Assembly (NCBI GenBank): GCA_021778875.1
Contig: JAJYBT010000210.1
Span: 1 to 5,889 of the forward strand
Direction: 5' to 3'
From: Acidobacteriota bacterium
GTDB lineage: Bacteria; Acidobacteriota; Terriglobia; Terriglobales; Acidobacteriaceae
DNA length: 5,889 nt
This document shows, piece after piece, positions 1 to 5,889 of this stretch. The notes beneath the pieces were generated by a model that had not been told where the DNA came from, ran no database searches, and worked only from the letters and a program-made list of their open reading frames with translations. Made by a program: the position numbers and the translations under genes. Within the stretch, counting starts at the first letter, position 1. Every line of letters begins with the position of its first letter.

Positions 1-2979
1 GGTTTTGGAATGCGTTTTCGGTCGAAGGGCCACCGCCGCGTGAGCTCTTCCTCGCTGGTGCCTGCTAACGACCCCACGCTCCTTTTCACCAACGCCGGAA
101 TGAATCAATTCAAGGACCTCTTCCTTGGCGCGGAGAAGCGGGAGTACACGCGGGCGACAACCTCGCAGAAGTGCGTCCGCGCCGGCGGCAAGCACAACGA
201 CCTTGAGAACGTTGGCTTTACCCGCCGCCACCACACCTTCTTTGAGATGCTCGGGAACTTCTCGTTCGGCGACTACTTCAAGCGCGAAGCCATCCAGTTC
301 GCCTGGGAGCTCGTCACCAGCCCGGAGTGGTTCGGCATCCCCAAAGACCGCCTCTACGTCACCATCTTTCAAGGCGCCGACGGCGTGCCCCGCGACGACG
401 AAGCCGAGGGCTACTGGATCGAGGCCGGCGTCCCCAAAGAGCGCATCTTCGAGTTCGGCCTCAAGGACAACTTTTGGCAGATGGGCGAAACCGGCCCCTG
501 CGGCCCCTGCTCCGAGATCTTCTACGACATGGGCCTCGAAGCCGCCGAGACCCCCGGCGTGGATTTGCCTTTTGGAAAAGACGACGCCCGCTACGTCGAA
601 ATCTGGAACCTCGTCTTCATGCAATTCGACCGCTCCGCCGTCACGGAGAATGGCAAGACCACCTACAAGCTCACCCCGCTGCCCAAGCCCTCCATTGATA
701 CCGGCATGGGCCTCGAGCGCGTCGCCGCCGTGCTGCAGGGCAAGGTCAGCAACTTCGAGACAGACCTGTTCACGCCGCTGATTCAACGGGCGGCGGAATT
801 GACCGGCCTTCTGAAAGTTCAACTGTCTGGCCCTGTGAAAGGGCACGACTTCAGTCGTGCCGAAGAGGCTCAAGAGGAGAGCGGGGCTTTAGCCCCTGCG
901 GCGATCGAATCAATCACATCCAACGCCAGCCTGCGCATCATCGCCGACCACGCCCGCGCCGCCACCTTCCTCATCTCCGACGGCGTGCTGCCGTCCAACG
1001 AAGGCCGCGGCTACGTGCTGCGCAAGATTCTCCGCCGCGGCATCCGCCATGGTCGCCTGCTCGGGCAGGAGAAGCCCTTCATGTGCCAGATGGTCTATGC
1101 CGTCCGCGACGAGATGCAGGGCGCATACCCTGAGCTGAAGGACTCCGCCGACCGCGTCGCTAAGGTTGTTGAAGCCGAAGAGAAGCAATTTGACCGCGTG
1201 CTCTCACAGGGATCTCTCGAATGGAATCGGCTTGTCTATCGACAGAGGGATGAAATTCAGGGACAGGCATGGAAATTTCGTCGGGATCTGAAGGAGACCC
1301 TGCAAAAGGTGTCTCCTGATGTTGCTGATCGGTTCGATGTCGGTACACGAGCAATGATCGATGTCAACGCGCATTTTATTGATGATGTAGAGGAGGCTAT
1401 AAATCTTGGTCTCGCCGATTCGCTGGCGAAACCTCTACTCGATAAATGGCGTCTGCTGCAAAAGATGGAGTTGTCCGTTTCCGGCAGCGACGCCTTCCAT
1501 TTGTACGAAACCTTCGGCCTCCCGCTCGACTTCATGGTCGATGCCGCCCGCGATGCCGGCGTGCAGTTTGACCACGAAGGCTTCGAAGCAGCCCGCGCCG
1601 AAGAGCAAGCCCGCGCCCGCGCCAGTTGGAAGGGCGGCAGCCAGAAGACCGCCAGCCCCGCCTATCGCGAGTTGCCCAAGACCGTCTTCGAGGGCTACCG
1701 CCAGCTCAACTCCACCCTCTGCGAAGTCCTCGCCATCGTGAAAGACGGGCAAGGCGTAGCCGCAGCGGCTGCGGGCGATGCTGTCGATGTCGTCCTCGAC
1801 CACACCAGTTTCTACGGCGACTCCGGCGGCCAAATCGGCGACACCGGTTTTCTTCTCGCCTCGGACGGAAACACCACCATCGCCGAAATCACCGGCTGCG
1901 TGCTGCCCGTGCAGGGCGTGCGCGCCCACAAGGCCCTGCTCAAGCAGCCGCTGGCGGTCGGCGATCGCGTGAATACGATTGTGGACGGACAGCGCCGCGA
2001 CGCAATCCGGCGCAACCACACAGGCACGCACCTGCTCCACGCGGCTTTGCGCCAGGTGCTCGGCACGCACGTCAAGCAGGCCGGCTCGCTCGTTGCCCCT
2101 GACCGCCTCCGCTTTGACTTCTCGCATTTCGCGCAGGTGGCCGACGAGGAACTGCAGGACATCGAAGACATCGTCAACCGCGAAGTGCTCGCCAATGCCC
2201 GCGTCGAAACACTGGAAGACGTGCCCATCGACGTGGCCGTGAATGAGTACCACGCCATGGCGCTCTTCGGCGAAAAGTACGGCGACAAGGTGCGCGTGGT
2301 CAAATTATCCGACGGTTTCTCGACCGAACTCTGCGGCGGCACACACACCGCGGCCACAGGCGAAATCGGCCTCATCAAGCTGGTCGGCGAGGGCTCCGTC
2401 TCCAGTGGCGTGCGCCGCGTGGAAGCCATCAGCGGCCTCGGTGCGCTGGACGCCTTCCGCCGCGACTTCGAGGTGGCAAAGCTGGCCGGACAATACGTTC
2501 CCTCCGTGGACAACCTGACCGAAGGCCTCCGCGCGAAGTTTGCCAGCCAGGAAGACGAAATCAAGCACCTGCGCCGCGAACTGGAAGAAGCCCGCATGAA
2601 GTCCGCCGCAGGCGCGCTGGACGAGGCGCTCAGCCACGCCGTCGATGTGAAGGGCATTCGCCTTGTCACCTTGCGCGCGGACTCGCTCGAACGCGGCCAG
2701 TTGCGCACGCTCGTGGACAATCTGAAGCAGAAGCTGGGTGAGGGTGTTGTGGTGCTGGCCTCCGCGCAGCCCGAGGGCAAAGTCGCCATCATCGCCGGTG
2801 TCACTTCCGGGCTCGTAAAGCGCATCCAGGCCGGCAAGCTCGTCGGCGCGGTTGCCAAACTCGTCGGCGGCTCCGGCGGCGGCAAGCCGGAGATTGCCGA
2901 AGCCGGCGGCAAGGACCAGGCGCAGATTGACGCCGCGCTCAAGGCCGCGCCCGAGCTTACCGCGCAGTTGCTCGGGTAG
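1..2979 (+). CDS. alaS: Alanine--tRNA ligase (AlaRS), 5'-partial, with two in-frame inserts
   Basis: Cytoplasmic class II synthetase that charges tRNA-Ala with alanine and hydrolyses mischarged Ser/Gly-tRNA-Ala. The frame is open to base 1. The first ATG is at 10, but family members carry about 15 residues before the SKGH motif (residues 5-8 from that ATG), so the true start probably lies upstream. Residue numbers count from the ATG at 10. Catalytic domain: motif 1 region [19 protein letters not shown] (13-31), motif 2 around [16 protein letters not shown] (54-69) and [19 protein letters not shown] (72-90), motif 3 GMGLER (232-237). The tRNA-recognition region follows (about 305-510). Editing domain zinc ligands: H670 and H674 (NHTGTHLLH), C775 and H779 (ELCGGTH). 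A coiled-coil linker spans about 838-875, and C-Ala ends with [17 protein letters not shown]. The product is at least 989 residues, against about 875 in E. coli; the excess maps to inserts near residues 269-302 and 405-488. All catalytic and editing motifs are intact, so the enzyme is probably functional. It overlaps the convergent fucosidase gene by 23 bases. Confidence 0.96.
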   Translation, partial: GFGMRFRSKGHRRVSSSSLVPANDPTLLFTNAGMNQFKDLFLGAEKREYTRATTSQKCVRAGGKHNDLENVGFTRRHHTFFEMLGNFSFGDYFKREAIQFAWELVTSPEWFGIPKDRLYVTIFQGADGVPRDDEAEGYWIEAGVPKERIFEFGLKDNFWQMGETGPCGPCSEIFYDMGLEAAETPGVDLPFGKDDARYVEIWNLVFMQFDRSAVTENGKTTYKLTPLPKPSIDTGMGLERVAAVLQGKVSNFETDLFTPLIQRAAELTGLLKVQLSGPVKGHDFSRAEEAQEESGALAPAAIESITSNASLRIIADHARAATFLISDGVLPSNEGRGYVLRKILRRGIRHGRLLGQEKPFMCQMVYAVRDEMQGAYPELKDSADRVAKVVEAEEKQFDRVLSQGSLEWNRLVYRQRDEIQGQAWKFRRDLKETLQKVSPDVADRFDVGTRAMIDVNAHFIDDVEEAINLGLADSLAKPLLDKWRLLQKMELSVSGSDAFHLYETFGLPLDFMVDAARDAGVQFDHEGFEAARAEEQARARASWKGGSQKTASPAYRELPKTVFEGYRQLNSTLCEVLAIVKDGQGVAAAAAGDAVDVVLDHTSFYGDSGGQIGDTGFLLASDGNTTIAEITGCVLPVQGVRAHKALLKQPLAVGDRVNTIVDGQRRDAIRRNHTGTHLLHAALRQVLGTHVKQAGSLVAPDRLRFDFSHFAQVADEELQDIEDIVNREVLANARVETLEDVPIDVAVNEYHAMALFGEKYGDKVRVVKLSDGFSTELCGGTHTAATGEIGLIKLVGEGSVSSGVRRVEAISGLGALDAFRRDFEVAKLAGQYVPSVDNLTEGLRAKFASQEDEIKHLRRELEEARMKSAAGALDEALSHAVDVKGIRLVTLRADSLERGQLRTLVDNLKQKLGEGVVVLASAQPEGKVAIIAGVTSGLVKRIQAGKLVGAVAKLVGGSGGGKPEIAEAGGKDQAQIDAALKAAPELTAQLLG
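828..899. repeat. Palindromic (REP-like) repeat element inside alaS, translated in frame
   Basis: A short structured DNA element sits within the alaS reading frame. It contains three inverted repeats in a row: CCCT/AGGG (831-834 with 840-843), a perfect 9-bp stem GGCACGACT/AGTCGTGCC (842-850 with 853-861, 2-nt loop), and a 6-bp stem GGGGCT/AGCCCC (883-888 with 891-896, 2-nt loop). It is read as [20 protein letters not shown] and then ALAPAA (residues 273-298), just before the conserved [17 protein letters not shown] block. AlaRS families normally have only a few residues here. From memory, near-identical GHDFSRA and GALAPA-encoding hairpins recur across Acidobacteria genomes, both between and inside genes. 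The exact borders are inferred. Confidence 0.72.
1201..1473 (+). other. Low-GC, in-frame insertion segment in the alaS mid-domain
   Basis: This stretch encodes residues about 398-488 of AlaRS. It lies between the family-typical helix ending [15 protein letters not shown] (388-402) and the conserved [15 protein letters not shown] (491-505). In E. coli the matching linker is only about 20 residues long; here it is about 85. Hand-counted GC for 1201-1440 is 118/240 (49%), against 60-72% in the neighbouring alaS lines I counted (961-1020, 1081-1140, 2041-2100). Third codon positions are often A or T, unlike the rest of the gene. The encoded peptide is rich in charged residues with spaced hydrophobics and is probably helical. 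I do not recognise its family. No stop codon or frame break is present. There is no sign of intein splice motifs (no Cys/Ser/Thr start paired with a terminal HN). Confidence 0.6.
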
Positions 2980-4339
2980 CCGCCTCCGCGCCAAACAGTT
3001 GGAACTCGCGAATGTGCGCCTCGCGCGTGCTTGACAGGATGCGCAGGCGCACGCGGCTCGCCGTCACCGGCGCGAACGCATCGATCTTCTTGTGCCCGAT
3101 GGCGTAGCCCTGCGCCACGCGCTTCCACGCCCCGCCCTGCCACGCTTCAATCGCGTACTTCTCCACGTGCTGCCCGTCGTTCAGCCACTCCATCGTCAGC
3201 GCGCGATCAAACGTAACCGGTTTGGCAAAGCTCGCCTCCAGCACCGCATGATGCGAGCCCGCAGGCGCTGACCAGAACGTGTTCTCATCCCCGTCCAGCG
3301 CGCTTGCGCTGTTGGCATCGGTGGGCTGGTGATGCAGTGCAAGGTCGTTGCCGTAGCGCGCATGCAGGGCCTCGCCCATTGCGCGCAGCCGCGCCACATC
3401 GGCATCCGGCAGCAGGCCGCGGTTGTCCGGCGCAAGGCCCAGCATCAACTGGCCGCCGTGGCCCACGGTCTGCTCATAGGTACTCACAAGCTCATCAACA
3501 GACTTGAGTGACGCTTCATCATCCGGATGCCAGAACCAGTGCATTTTGTGCAGCGGCGTGTCGGCCTCCACGGGCCGCCAGCGCAAAAAGCCGTGCCGGT
3601 CAATCACGTTCCAGTTTTCATAAGGGATGTTGCCCTTTTCGTTGCCCACCCAGCGAATATCGCCGTAGTCAAACAGGCCCATGTCCGCAAAGACCAGCGT
3701 GTTGGGTTGATAGGTGCGCAGCGTCTCCACAATGCGCTTGAAGTCGTACACGTGCCCCGCGCTGCCTGCGCCGTCCAGCCAGAACTCGGCCAGATTGCCG
3801 TAGTTCTGCGCCAGCTCTTCCAGTTCGGCCTTATAGTAGCGGTCATAAGCAGCAGAATCCTTGTAGCGCGGCTCGTGCCGGTCCCACGGCGAGAGGTAGA
3901 CGCCGAACTTCAGCCCGTATTTGTGCGCGGCCTCGGCGGTCATGCGCACCAGGTCGCCTTTGCCATTCATCCACGGGCTGGCGGCTACGCTGTATTTCGT
4001 CTGCCCGGTCGGCCACAGGCAGAAGCCGTCATGGTGCTTGGCCACCAGCACCACGTAGCGCGCGCCTGCGGCCTTGGCGGCCTTCACCCACTGTTCGGGG
4101 TCCACCGCGGTGGGGTTGAAGACCTGCGGGTCCGCCGTGCCGTCGCCCCACTCGCGGTTGAGAAATGTATTGGTGCCGAAGTGGATGATCACGCCAAACT
4201 CCAGATCCTGCCACTCCACCTGCTGCGGTGAGGGCTTCAGGTCGGCGGCATTCACCTGCGCGTGCAGGCAGGGCAGGCCGCAGGTCCACACGGCTGACAG
4301 CAGCGCAATTCCACGCAGTCTATTTGCAGAGAGCTTCAT
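2957..4339 (-). CDS. Secreted alpha-L-fucosidase, GH29 family, with C-terminal discoidin-like domain
   Basis: Retaining exo-glycosidase that removes alpha-linked L-fucose from glycans, probably in the periplasm or outside the cell. The 460-residue product starts with a Sec signal peptide ([10 protein letters not shown], then a hydrophobic core at 11-25; likely cleavage after LHA, about residue 27). The GH29 barrel spans about 35-330. Visible motifs are [12 protein letters not shown] (48-59), the substrate-binding KHHDGFCLW pair H102/H103 (101-109), [13 protein letters not shown] (142-154), and FWLDGAG (186-192), whose D189 fits the GH29 nucleophile. The acid/base is uncertain; E258 in RPVEADTP is a candidate, in a region resembling the alpha-1,3/4-type (GH29-B) enzymes. 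Residues about 335-451 form an F5/8 type C (CBM32-like) beta domain, with [15 protein letters not shown] (344-358) and the closing REFQLFG. The start ATG has GGAAGGA (4351-4357) 11 nt upstream. The stop lies inside the 3' end of alaS. The exact linkage specificity cannot be read from the sequence. Confidence 0.93.
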   Translation of the reverse strand: MKLSANRLRGIALLSAVWTCGLPCLHAQVNAADLKPSPQQVEWQDLEFGVIIHFGTNTFLNREWGDGTADPQVFNPTAVDPEQWVKAAKAAGARYVVLVAKHHDGFCLWPTGQTKYSVAASPWMNGKGDLVRMTAEAAHKYGLKFGVYLSPWDRHEPRYKDSAAYDRYYKAELEELAQNYGNLAEFWLDGAGSAGHVYDFKRIVETLRTYQPNTLVFADMGLFDYGDIRWVGNEKGNIPYENWNVIDRHGFLRWRPVEADTPLHKMHWFWHPDDEASLKSVDELVSTYEQTVGHGGQLMLGLAPDNRGLLPDADVARLRAMGEALHARYGNDLALHHQPTDANSASALDGDENTFWSAPAGSHHAVLEASFAKPVTFDRALTMEWLNDGQHVEKYAIEAWQGGAWKRVAQGYAIGHKKIDAFAPVTASRVRLRILSSTREAHIREFQLFGAEAATRATAR

Positions 4340-4364
4340 GAGGGGCGGGTTCCTTCCGCATTGG

Positions 4365-4370
4365 ATTGTA
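4365..4370 (-). promoter_or_regulatory. Candidate -10 box for the fucosidase gene
   Basis: On the minus strand this hexamer reads TACAAT, one mismatch from the sigma-70 consensus TATAAT. It stands about 25 bases before the fucosidase ATG, just upstream of the ribosome-binding site GGAAGGA (4351-4357), so transcription would start with a very short leader. No convincing -35 element lies 16-18 bp upstream. The 97-bp gap (4340-4436) separates two divergent genes and must also serve mutY, for which I see no clear promoter. Confidence 0.35.
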
Positions 4371-4436
4371 GCGAACGCGTGTACTGGGAAGGCACACCGC
4401 CGAGACTGCCCGGCGCGGATGCCGTAAGCTGGGCGT

Positions 4437-5534
4437 ATGGCACGGCAGGACCGCGAACCGGCAGCGCTGGAGAAACTGGGGCAGCAGTTGCTGGCCTGGT
4501 ATGACCATAATCAGCGCGATCTGCCGTGGCGGCGCAGCCGCGATCCCTACGCCATCTGGGTCTCTGAGGTCATGCTCCAGCAGACGCGCGTGGCCGTGGT
4601 GGAAGAGCGCTACCGTGTCTTCCTGGAGCGGTTTCCCACGCTTGCCGATCTCGCTGCCGCGCCGGAGCAGGATGTGCTGGCCCTTTGGAGCGGCCTGGGC
4701 TACTATCGCCGCGCGCGCATGCTGCACAAGGCTGCGCAGTTTGTTGTGGCGCACAACAACAGCAACCTGCCCGCCACATCCGCCGAGTTGCGCCTGCTGC
4801 CCGGCATCGGCGCGTATACCGCTGCAGCCATCGCCAGCATTGCCCATGGCGAGCGCGTGGCCGTGGTGGATGGCAACGTGGAGCGCGTGTTGTGCCGGCT
4901 GCAGGGCTGGGACGCTTCCCGCCGCACTGGCGGGGCCGCGCTGCGGCGCAGAATCGAGTCTCTGGCAGACAAGCTGCTCCACACTGGGCGCCCCGGCGAC
5001 TCCAATCAGGCCCTCATGGAGCTGGGCGCCACCGTCTGCATCCCGCGCAATCCCAAGTGCATGTCCTGCCCGCTGGCGCGCACTTGCAAGACCCGCGGCG
5101 AGCATAAAACGCAGCCCAGGCCGCGCATGCTCAGCCAGGAAGTTGCCTGCGCTCTCGCCGTCCGCACCATTGGCCAGCCCGGTAACGCCCACCGCGAAGT
5201 GCTGCTGGAGCAGCGTCCAGCCACGCATTCCGTGATGCCCGGCATGTGGCAGTTGCCCGCTCTGCGCGAGGCCGCCGTGCCCGGCCCGGACCTGCTCATG
5301 ACCGTGCGCCATGCCATCATGCAGGTCAACTACTACGTGCGCGTCCGCGCCGTGCGCGAGGATGAACTGCAAGTATTGACCCTGATTGCGGGCGAGCCGC
5401 GCTGGGTTCCCCTCGTGCATGCCGCCGGCATGGCGCTCACCGGACTTACCCGCAAAGTGCTCACGCGCGCCCGCTTGCTGCGCGTTCTGCCGCCAGGCGC
5501 CATTGCCGCTCCGCCCGCCGCCCGCGTACCCTGA
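4437..5534 (+). CDS. mutY: A/G-specific adenine DNA glycosylase MutY
   Basis: Base-excision repair enzyme that removes adenine mispaired with 8-oxoguanine (or G), preventing G:C to T:A changes. The 365-residue product matches the usual length of about 350. The N-terminal endonuclease III fold carries LPWRRSRDPYAIWVSEVMLQ (29-48) with catalytic E44, the helix-hairpin-helix LPGIGAYTAAAIASIA (121-136) with Y127, and VDGNVERVLCR (144-154) with catalytic D145 and N147. The [4Fe-4S] cluster ligands C201, C208, C211 and C217 keep the family spacing C-x6-C-x2-C-x5-C. A NUDIX-like 8-oxoG recognition domain covers about 236-350, including VLLEQRP and GMWQLP. The usual Phe-Ser-His loop appears as I294-M295-Q296. 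The ATG at 4437 is the first start after an in-frame TAA at 4425; its ribosome-binding site is weak. The gene diverges from the fucosidase gene. The final 15 residues are a Pro/Ala-rich tail. Confidence 0.96.
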   Translation: MARQDREPAALEKLGQQLLAWYDHNQRDLPWRRSRDPYAIWVSEVMLQQTRVAVVEERYRVFLERFPTLADLAAAPEQDVLALWSGLGYYRRARMLHKAAQFVVAHNNSNLPATSAELRLLPGIGAYTAAAIASIAHGERVAVVDGNVERVLCRLQGWDASRRTGGAALRRRIESLADKLLHTGRPGDSNQALMELGATVCIPRNPKCMSCPLARTCKTRGEHKTQPRPRMLSQEVACALAVRTIGQPGNAHREVLLEQRPATHSVMPGMWQLPALREAAVPGPDLLMTVRHAIMQVNYYVRVRAVREDELQVLTLIAGEPRWVPLVHAAGMALTGLTRKVLTRARLLRVLPPGAIAAPPAARVP

Positions 5535-5577
5535 AGGGTTCAGTGTTGTTTCATTTTCAAGAGAACCTGATTCATCC

Positions 5578-5583
5578 GGAGAA
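5578..5583 (+). promoter_or_regulatory. Ribosome-binding site of the M28 peptidase gene
   Basis: GGAGAA lies 5 nt before the ATG at 5589 (GGAG is 7 nt away). This good Shine-Dalgarno match fixes the start of a gene that has no stop codon inside the window. The nearby in-frame ATGs at 5604 and 5616 have no such site and would remove the basic start of the signal peptide. Confidence 0.6.
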
Positions 5584-5588
5584 ATAGT

Positions 5589-5889
5589 ATGTATCGCACA
5601 CGCATGTTCATCATCATGGCTTCCGTTGTTCTGGCCGCGACGCTGGCTTACGCCCGGCAGCCTGCCGATCAGGCGGTTCCCTCTATTCCCGGTCTGCCGT
5701 CTGCCGCCCGCGCCGCCGCCGCCTCCATTGATCCTGAAAAGATTCGCGCCCACGTCCGGTTTCTGTCGCTTGACCTGCTCGAGGGCCGCGGTCCCGGCAC
5801 GAGAGGCGCGGAGCTGGCCGCCCAGTACATTGCCACCCAGTTTGCGCTGGATGGCCTGCAACCGGCCGGCGATAACGGCACGTATTTCC
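5589..5889 (+). CDS. Exported M28-family metallopeptidase, N-terminal part (3'-partial)
   Basis: The frame stays open to the window edge, giving the first 100 residues. It begins with a Sec signal peptide (MYRTRMFIIMASVVLAATLA, cleavage likely after AYA at residue 22) and then an Ala/Pro-rich stretch to about residue 46. The segment from IDPEKIRAHVRFLS through DLLEGRGPGTRGAELAAQY and IATQFALDGLQPAGDNGTYF matches the conserved opening of bacterial M28 zinc aminopeptidase-like proteins, in which a PA domain and the two-zinc catalytic core follow. Those parts, including all metal ligands, lie outside the window, so activity cannot be judged. It would act in the periplasm or outside the cell on peptides. 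It lies 54 bp after mutY in the same direction, with its own ribosome-binding site; co-transcription is possible but not shown. Confidence 0.8.
   Translation, partial: MYRTRMFIIMASVVLAATLAYARQPADQAVPSIPGLPSAARAAAASIDPEKIRAHVRFLSLDLLEGRGPGTRGAELAAQYIATQFALDGLQPAGDNGTYF

Noticed and set aside
1201..1473. Intein hypothesis for the low-GC alaS segment
   Set aside because: Far too short, no Cys/Ser/Thr at the first junction matched with a terminal His-Asn, and no intein block motifs.
1758..1770. Perfect short palindrome AGCCGC-A-GCGGCT in alaS, encoding part of an alanine run
   Set aside because: It resembles fragments of acidobacterial repeats, but the surrounding linker appears to have normal length for AlaRS, so there is no evidence of an insertion.
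1435..2253. Long antisense open frame (272 codons) opposite alaS
   Set aside because: A shadow of the high-GC alaS codons: it has low-complexity composition, no family motifs, and lies entirely across conserved editing-domain sequence.
1812..3143. Antisense open frame of 443 codons spanning the end of alaS and the end of the fucosidase gene
   Set aside because: Ser/Arg/Pro-rich translation typical of a wrong frame in GC-rich DNA, and it overlaps two well-supported genes.
3527..4231. Plus-strand open frame of 234 codons opposite the fucosidase gene
   Set aside because: The minus-strand frame carries clear GH29 motifs and a signal peptide; the plus-strand frame has no recognisable domain.
5531..5557. 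Small hairpin CTGAA-GGG-TTCAG at the mutY stop followed by a T-rich stretch
   Set aside because: The stem is only 5 bp and AT-containing, and the T tract is interrupted; too weak to call a terminator.
4320..5861. Minus-strand open frame of 513 codons across mutY and the M28 gene start
   Set aside because: It covers the whole of mutY, whose catalytic and cluster motifs are unmistakable. The translation is Gly/Ala/His/Gln-rich with no family signature.

Overview
The window is GC-rich, compact bacterial DNA holding four protein-coding genes and no RNA genes, CRISPR arrays or insertion sequences that I can see. The gene set, the style of the AlaRS and M28 peptidase sequences, and a short double-hairpin repeat of a kind I remember from Acidobacteria all point to an acidobacterium (Terriglobia-like). 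This assignment rests on recall, not on a search.

Layout: (1) positions 1-2979, + strand: alanyl-tRNA synthetase (alaS), missing only its extreme N-terminus at the window edge and carrying two in-frame inserts. (2) positions 2957-4339, - strand: a secreted GH29 alpha-L-fucosidase with a C-terminal discoidin-like domain, convergent with alaS and overlapping its last 23 bases. (3) positions 4340-4436: a 97-bp divergent intergenic region with a good -10 box facing the fucosidase. (4) positions 4437-5534, + strand: adenine DNA glycosylase (mutY). (5) positions 5589-5889, + strand: the start of an exported M28-type metallopeptidase that runs off the window.

The genes do not form one pathway. alaS (translation) and mutY (8-oxoguanine repair) are housekeeping genes. 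The fucosidase and the peptidase both carry signal peptides and would act outside the cytoplasm, which fits a heterotroph scavenging glycans and peptides.

The most unusual content is inside alaS. A ~72-bp palindromic repeat is translated as part of the protein. Further on, a ~250-bp stretch of clearly lower GC adds a charged, probably helical segment. Together they make the enzyme about 100 residues longer than usual. MutY also seems to lack the conserved Phe-Ser-His loop that reads 8-oxoguanine. I found no evidence of a new multi-gene system.
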